A model generated the notes under the pieces. The model did not search any database. It saw only the letters and a list, made by a program, of their open reading frames with translations, and was not told the DNA's origin. From Polyangia bacterium (GTDB lineage: Bacteria; Myxococcota_A; Polyangia; Fen-1088), in NCBI GenBank assembly GCA_036268875.1, contig DATATI010000015.1:1-54140 (forward strand): a stretch of 54,140 nt of DNA. The letters are read 5' to 3'. Shown here in pieces: positions 17,947 to 26,511 of the stretch (position 1 is the stretch's first letter; each line of letters starts with the position of its first letter). Both the position numbers and the translations under genes were made by a program.

Positions 17947-19347
17947 ATGGGCGGGGCGACCGACGATCTGATTGGGCGCGACTTGGCGGTGTTCTGGCAT
18001 CCGTGCAGCCAGATGCGCGACTATCAGACGTTCGCGCCGCTGCCGGTGGTCAGCGCGCGCGGCCTGCGCCTGCGCCTGCGCGACGGGCGCGAGATCCTGG
18101 ACGGGATCTCCAGCTGGTGGTGCAAATCATTCGGTCACGGTCACCCGCACCTTCGCCAGGCGCTGATCGCCCAAGCTGACGCTTTTGAACACGTCATCAC
18201 CGCCAACACCACCAGCGCCCCGCTGGTGCGCCTGTGCGAACGTTTGCTGGCGGCGGCGAACGGTCTTCCGCCGGCGGCGTGGGCGGCCGATGCGCCGACC
18301 GGCCGGCGGCCGGGTCACTTCGGCAAGGTGTTCCTGGCTGACAACGGCTCGACCGCGGTGGAGATCGCCCTCAAAATGGCCGTGCAGGCGCAGGCCCAGC
18401 GCGGCCAGCCGGGACGCACGCGAATGGCGGCTTTGCAGAACGGCTATCACGGCGAGACGATCGCCACCCTGTCCGTCGGCGACTGCGGCCTTTACGGCGA
18501 ACCGTATCGCGCCTTGATGTTCCCGGTGACCAAGCTCGCCGGCCTGCCGTATCGCTTGGGCCCGGCGGCCACCGACTGGCTGGACGCTGGCGCCGAATGG
18601 CCGGCCATCGAAGCGCAGCTGGCGGCGGCGGCCGATGGTCTGGCGGCGGTGGTGTACGAGCCCGTCTTGCAGGCGGCGGGCGGGATGCTGTTTTACAGCC
18701 CCGATCTGCTGCGCCGGCTGCGCGCCTGGGCTGACGCGCACGGCGTTTTTCTGATCGCCGACGAGATCGCCGCCGGTCTCGGCCGCTGCGGGCGCATGCT
18801 GGCCGGTCACCTGGGCGGCGCGCAGCCGGACTTTGCCGTGCTGTCGAAAGGGCTGACGGGCGGGTTTCTTCCGTTGTCGGCGGTGTTGACCACCGACGCT
18901 GTCGCGGCGCTGTTCGACGCTGACTATGCCGACGGGCGGGCGTTCTTGCACTCGAACACGTACACCGGCAACGCGCTGGCGGTGGCGGTGGCCAACGCCG
19001 CGCTGGACGTGATGGCGGGCGAGGACATCCTGGGCGCCGTCGCCGCCAACGGACCGCGCCTCGGTGCCGCGCTGACGGCGCTGGCCGGCGAACGCCGATC
19101 GCTCGGTGGCGTGCGCGGCTGCGGGATGGTGGCCGCCGTCGATCTGCGCGGCCGCGACGGCGCGCCGCTGGATCCGCGCCGCCGCACCGGTTACCTGGTC
19201 TATCAGCAAGCGGTGGCGCGCGGCGCGCTGCTGCGTCCGATCGGCGACACGATGTATTTGTTTCCGCCGCTGACCACCACGCCCGACGAGATCGCCGCGC
19301 TGGCGGCGATCCTGGGCGACAGCGTGGACGCCGTTGTTGGCCGCTGA
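17947..19347 (+). CDS. bioA: adenosylmethionine-8-amino-7-oxononanoate aminotransferase
   Basis: BioA transfers the amino group of S-adenosylmethionine to KAPA to make DAPA in biotin synthesis, using PLP. Visible motifs are the N-terminal FWHPCSQM and GISSWWCKSFGHGHP (substrate pocket), NGYHGETIA, DEIAAGLGRCGRM with the PLP-contacting Asp, and LSKGLTGGFLPLSAVLTT with the PLP lysine. The length of 466 residues is at the upper end for the family. No bioF, bioD or bioB is in the window, so the pathway is split. It reads divergently from murB. Confidence 0.92.
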   Translation: MGGATDDLIGRDLAVFWHPCSQMRDYQTFAPLPVVSARGLRLRLRDGREILDGISSWWCKSFGHGHPHLRQALIAQADAFEHVITANTTSAPLVRLCERLLAAANGLPPAAWAADAPTGRRPGHFGKVFLADNGSTAVEIALKMAVQAQAQRGQPGRTRMAALQNGYHGETIATLSVGDCGLYGEPYRALMFPVTKLAGLPYRLGPAATDWLDAGAEWPAIEAQLAAAADGLAAVVYEPVLQAAGGMLFYSPDLLRRLRAWADAHGVFLIADEIAAGLGRCGRMLAGHLGGAQPDFAVLSKGLTGGFLPLSAVLTTDAVAALFDADYADGRAFLHSNTYTGNALAVAVANAALDVMAGEDILGAVAANGPRLGAALTALAGERRSLGGVRGCGMVAAVDLRGRDGAPLDPRRRTGYLVYQQAVARGALLRPIGDTMYLFPPLTTTPDEIAALAAILGDSVDAVVGR

Positions 19348-19385
19348 CCGTCGACGAATCCGCTCGCGAATCCGCGCCGGCGCGC

Positions 19386-19391
19386 TAACCT
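19386..19391 (+). promoter_or_regulatory. -10-like TAACCT before the MFS gene
   Basis: TAACCT ends nine bases before the ATG at 19401; no Shine-Dalgarno site. The box lies after the bioA stop, so the MFS gene may be transcribed on its own. Confidence 0.3.
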
Positions 19392-19400
19392 TCGCGCCGC

Positions 19401-20530
19401 ATGGCGGAGGGGATCAGCGAAGGAAAACTGTTGTTCCTCCTCAGCGCCGTCCAGTTCATCAACATCGTCGACTTCATGATGGTGCTGCCGATGGGGCCGG
19501 ATTTCGCGGCCGGGCTCCACATCTCGACGGCCAGGCTGGGTCTGGTGGCGGGCGCGTACACCGGCGCGGCTGCCTGCGCGGGACTGCTGGGCGCGCTGTT
19601 TTTTGATCGCTTTGATCGCTTTGATCGCCGGTCGGCGCTGTTCGTGTGCATGACCGGATTGGTGATCGGCACGTCGCTGGGCGGCGTGGCGCAAGGGCTG
19701 GGCACGATGCTGCTGGCGCGAGCGGTGGCGGGCGGCTTCGGTGGCCCGGCGAGCGCGCTGGCGCTGGCCATCATCGCCGACGCGATCCCGGCGCAGCGAC
19801 GCGGGTATGCGCTGGGCCGGGTGGCCGGCGCCTTCGCCGTGGCGTCGGTGGTGGGCGTGCCGATCGGTCTCAAGCTGGCCGAGGTGGGCGGCTGGCGGGC
19901 GCCTTTTTTTTCCATCGCCGGGCTGGGATTGATCGTTGCCCTGGGCGCGATCACGCAGATGCCGCCGATGCGCAAGCACTTGACGTCGCCCGGCAGCCGC
20001 CCGGTGGCGCCGCGACCGTTGACGGATTTCGTCACCGACACGACCGTGCTGGCGTCGCTGGCCTGCACCGCTTTTTTGATGATGGGAACGTTCGCGTTGA
20101 TCTCGAACCTGTCGACGTATCTGCAATTCAATCTGGGCTATTCGCGCAGCCGGCTGGGTTTCTTGTACATGGTGGGCGGGCTGTGCGCGTTCTTCGCCAT
20201 GCGCGCGGCGGGGCGGTTCGTCGATCAGCGCGGGTGTCGCTGAACGCCACGTCATCGCGGGTGCCCGATCCGCGCGAGCGGGCCCGGTTCATGTCCGCGC
20301 AGTCCGCCGTGCAACACATCGCCACCGCCGTGGGCAGCATGGCCTCGGTCTCGCTGCTGGTCGAACGACCCGATCGCAGCCTGGCTGGCATCCCGCGCCT
20401 GGCCATCGCCGCGATGAGCATGGCCGCGCTGGTGCCATTTTTACTGGCCAAGGTGATCGCCGACGTGCGCCGGCGCGAGGCAGCCGCCGCCGCAGTCAAG
20501 GTGTTGGCGAGCCTGAACACCGTCGGTTGA
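19401..20530 (+). pseudogene. MFS transporter with an internal deletion and frameshift
   Basis: The first part (19401-20243) encodes eight membrane helices of a major facilitator, from KLLFLLSAVQFINIVDFMM to helix 8 ending GRFVDQRGC, then a stop. The reading continues in another frame from about 20234 with SLNATSSRVPDPRERARFMS. This is the cytoplasmic loop that normally follows helix 10, and it is followed by the last two helices to 20530. Helices 9 and 10, roughly 45-60 residues, are missing, and the remaining parts are out of frame. This is more than a single-base error, so the gene is probably inactive; an assembly error cannot be excluded. A 9-base triplication lies in the loop after helix 2. 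Substrate unknown. Confidence 0.8.
19602..19628 (+). repeat. three tandem copies of TTTGATCGC
   Basis: Three exact 9-base copies in frame encode FDR three times in the loop after helix 2 of the MFS gene. Length change by slippage would not shift the frame. Confidence 0.85.
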
Positions 20531-20563
20531 ACGGAATTCGCCGCCGCGTTCCACCAAGCACCA

Positions 20564-21586
20564 ATGGTGAGATCCTTGCGCGCGGTCGCCTCCAGTCTTT
20601 GCGGTTTGGTGGCCGCGGTCGGTCTGGCCAACGGTTGCACCAGTCCCGCCGCCGGCCCGATCACCGCCGGCTCGGGCGCCGCGGGCGGCATCAGCGGGGC
20701 AGGCACCGGGGGCATCGGCGTCGGCAACGGGGGCGGCGCGACTGGTGGGCAGGGTGGCGTCGATGCGGCGGCGGATGCGTCGACGCTCACCGATGCGCCG
20801 TCGGGCGCCGAGCGCGGCATGGAGGTCGGCGTCGGCGGCGCGACCGGCGCGGGCTGCACCGCGGCCGGAGCGATCTGCTGGGACTTCGAGGACGGCAAGC
20901 TGCCGGCCGGCTGGACGGCGTACCGCAATGAATTCGCTGGCACGTTGCTGGTCGATGCGACGCGCGCGCGCGGCGGAACCCACGCCTTGCACGCCAGCAA
21001 TCTGGTCGGCGGTGTGGAAGGCCAGCAGGGCGGCCCGAAGAAGACCATGCGGTTTTCGCTGCCCGACAACTTCGGGCCGACGCTGTGGGGGCGGGCCTTC
21101 GTCTACACCACGCCGGCGCGGCCGAATTCACACGCCGGCATCTTCAACGCGCGCTATCCACCGCCGGGCATGACCGCCGCCACCACCATCGACAAGCTGG
21201 ACTGGTACGAGGTGGCGACGTACACGCAAAACTACATGACCGTGTGGCACCCGCCAGAGCCGCCCGGCTATCCCGAATGGGTGCAGGTCTCGGACACGCC
21301 GCTGGTGCTGGACGACTGGGTCTGTCTGGAATGGCTGTTTGACGGCGCGAACGGCGCCAACCCGCAAGCCGCCGATCCGCGGCTTTGGGTGAACGGCGTC
21401 GAGCAAACCTGGCCCGCGCCGTTTGTCTTCTCCGATCCCGCCACCACCGTGCGCCCGACGCAGGACAAGGCGCAGACCTTCACCGTGCTGGAGGTGGGCG
21501 CGTACCTTTATCAGGGCCTGCCCACCGCCACGAGCTGGTGGATCGACGATCTGGCCGTGGCGCGCGAACGCATCGGCTGCAATTGA
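20564..21586 (+). CDS. lipoprotein, third member of the DFE/WxDDL family
   Basis: A signal peptide with lipobox GLANGC precedes a Gly-rich linker (to about residue 95). The shared domain then opens with CTAAGAICWDFEDGKLPAGW, contains DWVCLEWLFDGANG, and ends SWWIDDLAVARERIGCN. Its order of blocks matches the two minus-strand lipoproteins at 14583 and 15672, which lie across murB, bioA and the MFS gene. It is probably exported, lipid-anchored and beta-rich, with possible sugar binding by analogy. The ATG at 20564 was chosen for the complete signal peptide; no good Shine-Dalgarno site or -10 box was seen, and it may be read from the MFS transcript 33 bases upstream. Confidence 0.65.
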   Translation: MVRSLRAVASSLCGLVAAVGLANGCTSPAAGPITAGSGAAGGISGAGTGGIGVGNGGGATGGQGGVDAAADASTLTDAPSGAERGMEVGVGGATGAGCTAAGAICWDFEDGKLPAGWTAYRNEFAGTLLVDATRARGGTHALHASNLVGGVEGQQGGPKKTMRFSLPDNFGPTLWGRAFVYTTPARPNSHAGIFNARYPPPGMTAATTIDKLDWYEVATYTQNYMTVWHPPEPPGYPEWVQVSDTPLVLDDWVCLEWLFDGANGANPQAADPRLWVNGVEQTWPAPFVFSDPATTVRPTQDKAQTFTVLEVGAYLYQGLPTATSWWIDDLAVARERIGCN

Positions 21587-21608
21587 TCGGCGTCGTCTCG
21601 TCGCGCGA

Positions 21609-22214
21609 TCAGTTGGCGCCATTGGTCGACAGCGCGCGATTGTCGGTGCAGGTTCCCCCGCCGCCACCACCGTCGTTGGCCACGCACTCGCCGCTGCCCG
21701 GAAGGACGCAGGCGATGGCGGGACACAGACCGGCCTTGCACCCCGCGGCGGTCCAGCGGCTGCGGATCGAGTCCAGCTTGGTGGTGCTCTGGACGTGGGT
21801 GACGCAACCCGAGCACGGCAGCGACGTGCTGGCGGTCTGCTGACATTGGACCATCTTCAGCGACGGGTTGCAGACCTTCGCTTCTTTGAGGGCGACGTCG
21901 TACTCGGCGATCAGATCGTCGCAGGACACGGCGGCGTCGACGGGATGGTCGGCGCTGGCGTCCATCGCGCTGCCGCCGCTGCCGCTGGCGCCGCCCGACC
22001 CGGGCGCTCCGCCGCCGCCGATTGTGCCGCCCGAACCAACGCTGCCGCCGGAGCCGACGCTGCCACCCGAGCCGGTCGCGCCACCCGAGCCGACGCTGCC
22101 ACCGCTGCCGGTGGCCGCCGTGTCGTTGCCGCCGCCGTCAATGTTGACCGCCGTGACCTGACCGCACGCCACCATCAGAAGACACGTTGCACCGACCAGG
22201 CCGAGATTTCGCAT
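21609..22214 (-). CDS. Cys-rich lipoprotein with GSGGSV tandem repeats
   Basis: The 201-residue protein has a lipobox LLMVAC and is lipid-anchored near Cys17. Residues about 36-85 are repeats of GSGGSV and variants (GSGGAT, GSGGTI), an 18-base DNA repeat tract likely to vary in length. The C-terminal 115 residues contain eight cysteines, including SCDDLIAEY, CNPSLKMVQC, SLPCSGC, GCKAGLCPAIAC and GTC, which suggests a disulfide-rich fold outside the cytoplasm. Function is unknown. The ATG at 22214 is seven bases from a good -10 box (TACAAT). It converges with the lipoprotein at 20564, 22 bases away. Confidence 0.65.
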   Translation of the reverse strand: MRNLGLVGATCLLMVACGQVTAVNIDGGGNDTAATGSGGSVGSGGATGSGGSVGSGGSVGSGGTIGGGGAPGSGGASGSGGSAMDASADHPVDAAVSCDDLIAEYDVALKEAKVCNPSLKMVQCQQTASTSLPCSGCVTHVQSTTKLDSIRSRWTAAGCKAGLCPAIACVLPGSGECVANDGGGGGGTCTDNRALSTNGAN

Positions 22215-22221
22215 AAGAACG

Positions 22222-22227
22222 ATTGTA
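22222..22227 (-). promoter_or_regulatory. -10 TACAAT before the Cys-rich lipoprotein gene
   Basis: TACAAT matches the -10 consensus at five of six positions and ends seven bases before the ATG at 22214. A poor -35 (TTGCCC, 22243-22248) is only 15 bases away. The predicted start point is within a base or two of the ATG. Confidence 0.45.
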
Positions 22228-22385
22228 GCAACGGACGTGCCTGGGCAAGAGCGCCGCCATCGTGCATTTTCACCAATTCAATCGTGGAAGGTCGAAGACG
22301 CCGCCTCGGATTTTCGAGAGCCACGCCGACGCGCCGATCTCGGCCATCCGACATGAAGGTGAACCCGCGATGCGCCGCCTGGTGA

Positions 22386-24398
<2,013 letters not shown>

Positions 24399-24400
<2 letters not shown>

Positions 24401-24415
24401 GAGCTCGCTCTCTTT
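24399..24415. terminator. short hairpin between convergent genes
   Basis: GAGAG-CTCG-CTCTC followed by TTT lies exactly between the methyltransferase and GT39 stops. It is short and weak but is the only structure in this 13-base gap. Confidence 0.3.
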
Positions 24416-25727
24416 AGCGCCACAGAGGGAAGATGAGCCGACGGTGCGCGGCGGACACCGAGATCGGGAGCTCGGCCCAGACCGGCGCGAAGTAGACGAA
24501 GACCGCCAGCACGACGAGCACGAATGACAACACCCCCTTGGGAAAGCGGCGATCCAGGCGAGCGACGACGCCCGCCAGGAGGACGATCGCGATGCCCCAG
24601 GGCGTGAGGTAGTGATACCAGTACGTGGTGATGCGCCTGGAGAACCAGAGCAACATCATGGACACCCAGCAAACCCCTACGATCACGAACGCCTTGCTGT
24701 AGCGAACGTCGAACCACGCGAACCATCGCTCACGCCGGCGGGGACTGAGGGCCGCCGCAGCTCCCAGCACGGGCAACGCCAAAAGGCAGAGATCCGCTGC
24801 GATCCAGAGCACCGGGTTGCCAATGCTCGCGGCGAGTCGGATTTTTGCTCCTAACCGCGCGCTCTTGATCACGATGGGATGGTAGAGAACGAGCCAGGTG
24901 TACCAGGCCGACTCCAAGGGATTGATGCCGTGCACGAACCCCAGGTGAATCTGCGCCCGTCGACGTATTTCCTCCAACACGTCCCTCAAACCGTCGGGAT
25001 GCCCGATCAACCGGAGCCCGAGCATCCAGATCGCCAGGTGCACGAACGGCACGATTCCGAATGAAACGATCGAGTACCAGGGGGCACGCCGCAGCAGCAG
25101 GATGGCGACGCAGGCGGGCAGACCAACCAGCAAACCAACCCACTTGATGGACGCCGCGAGACCGACCAGCACCGCACACGCCAGGACGCCGGCCCACCCG
25201 CGTGCTGTGATCGCGGCGAGCATACTCCACAGCACGAGACAGGCCAGGCTCATATCGGGCAGCGCGGCGCGCGAGTATGTGAGGAAAAAGCCGTCGGCCG
25301 CCATGAATGCAGCCGCGAACCAGCCCGCCCGTCGGTCCTCGAACAGCGAGCTCGCAATCAAGAACACGAGCACGATGCTCTGCAACCCGAAACAAAGCGG
25401 CGCGAACCTCCACCCCGCCGGGTTGTTCCCGACCAGCAGCATGCCTACGCCGATCATCAGCTTGCCGAGTGGCGGATGGCAACATTCGCCCGTATCCGGG
25501 ACACCGATGAGGAATTGATGGGCCGCCGCGACGTACTGGGGCTCGTCGAACGACTGGCGAAACGGATAGCCCACGTTCTGGATGCGCAGCACCACCCCGG
25601 CGAGGATCATGAGCACGAGCAGAAGGCCGGTGGCCGGATGCGACGTGCGGGGACCCCAGGCGGCCACGGCCTTCCAGCCCGAGGACGCCAAGCTGCGCAG
25701 GCGGCCAAGCAAAGCGTCGACCTTCAT
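24414..25727 (-). CDS. GT39 (protein O-mannosyltransferase-like) membrane glycosyltransferase
   Basis: The 437-residue protein has about ten membrane helices. The first outer loop carries FRQSFDEPQYVAAA, the acidic pair of PMT-type GT-C enzymes, and ECCHPPLGKLMIGVG is the second conserved block. TYWYHYLTPWGIA lies near the C-terminus. GT39 enzymes move mannose from a polyprenyl-phosphate carrier to secreted proteins at the outer face of the membrane; the bacterial acceptor here is unknown. The ATG overlaps the TGA of the upstream membrane protein gene (ATGA), so that protein is a likely partner. Base composition of the pair looks less GC-rich than the neighbours by eye. Confidence 0.8.
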   Translation of the reverse strand: MKVDALLGRLRSLASSGWKAVAAWGPRTSHPATGLLLVLMILAGVVLRIQNVGYPFRQSFDEPQYVAAAHQFLIGVPDTGECCHPPLGKLMIGVGMLLVGNNPAGWRFAPLCFGLQSIVLVFLIASSLFEDRRAGWFAAAFMAADGFFLTYSRAALPDMSLACLVLWSMLAAITARGWAGVLACAVLVGLAASIKWVGLLVGLPACVAILLLRRAPWYSIVSFGIVPFVHLAIWMLGLRLIGHPDGLRDVLEEIRRRAQIHLGFVHGINPLESAWYTWLVLYHPIVIKSARLGAKIRLAASIGNPVLWIAADLCLLALPVLGAAAALSPRRRERWFAWFDVRYSKAFVIVGVCWVSMMLLWFSRRITTYWYHYLTPWGIAIVLLAGVVARLDRRFPKGVLSFVLVVLAVFVYFAPVWAELPISVSAAHRRLIFPLWR

Positions 25728-26299
25728 CTAGGGAGCGCGCAATCGGAAAGAGTTCCAACCGTGACGGTCTTTCCGGCAGGAGCGAAGGGGGCCGCGGCGT
25801 CGAAGCGAATCGAGGCCGACTTCGCGACACCCTCGATGTGGTAGTTGCAGGCTACCGTGAACCGCGCCGCCGGAAGCGGTTTCTTCAGATCGGCGGCCGT
25901 CCAGAGGCCCGCGCCCAACAAGAGCTCGCTCCCCACCGTGTTGTAGGGCTGAAGGATATGGGGATCCTCTGGAGCAGAGGGGCCGGCCTGGCGCGCGTCG
26001 CGGCGATAGGCACAGTGCAACCCTGCGATGACCTGGTCAGAAGCACAGGCGAGATTGTGTTTGTCTTCTCTCACCAGCGTCAGCTCCACCGCCTGCGTGG
26101 TGCCGACGATCCAGCCTTCCGTCCCTTGCCCCCGCGCATACTCTTCGCGGTAGCGCTTTCCGGCGGAGACCACCCACAACCCGAAGACGATCAGCCAAAA
26201 CGACAGAAAGGAAACGAGCAAGCCATTGCAGCGCAAGGAGCGAGACGGCCCATCGACGTGACCGGAAGAGGGACTGCCCGGAGCCGAGTCAGAGGACAT
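25724..26299 (-). CDS. single-pass membrane protein coupled to the GT39 gene
   Basis: The 191-residue protein has a short N-terminal segment, one membrane helix (about residues 24-46: LLVSFLSFWLIVFGLWVVSA) and an outer domain of about 140 residues with several cysteines (LACASDQVIAGLHCAYRRD, FTVACNYHIEG, SDCALPR). I do not recognise the family. The overlap of its stop with the GT39 start argues that the two proteins work together, for example as acceptor, chaperone or regulator. The ATG at 26299 was preferred over a TTG at 26335, because the extension carries an unusual Ala/Arg-rich start and overlaps a 16-base palindrome. Confidence 0.6.
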   Translation of the reverse strand: MSSDSAPGSPSSGHVDGPSRSLRCNGLLVSFLSFWLIVFGLWVVSAGKRYREEYARGQGTEGWIVGTTQAVELTLVREDKHNLACASDQVIAGLHCAYRRDARQAGPSAPEDPHILQPYNTVGSELLLGAGLWTAADLKKPLPAARFTVACNYHIEGVAKSASIRFDAAAPFAPAGKTVTVGTLSDCALPR

Positions 26300-26334
26300 G
26301 GAAGGCCAAATAGCCCGTCGAGCAGCCGCCGTCA

Positions 26335-26350
26335 ACGTGACCGGTCACGT
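26335..26350. promoter_or_regulatory. 16-base perfect palindrome, possible operator
   Basis: ACGTGACCGGTCACGT is a perfect palindrome about 36 bases upstream of the ATG at 26299, in the divergent gap between the GT39 pair and comEC. Its form fits a binding site for a dimeric regulator. Confidence 0.5.
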
Positions 26351-26511
26351 GCCGGTCGGGGAGCTCATCCTCGCCATCCATAGGCCATCCGGCGGCGAGG
26401 GGCGAAGAGTCCCCGGCATCGGCGCCACCTGCGTTTGGCGATCCGCCGGGTTTGATCACGCCGGCTGATCGCGCCCACTCCACGCAACGTTTGTGGCCGG
26501 CGCCCCGATGA

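Noticed and set aside
22219-22285. Seven-base inverted repeat ACGATTG ... CAATCGT in the gap before tgt
   Set aside because: The arms are short and 53 bases apart, so a chance match is likely; one arm also overlaps the -10 box of the lipoprotein gene.
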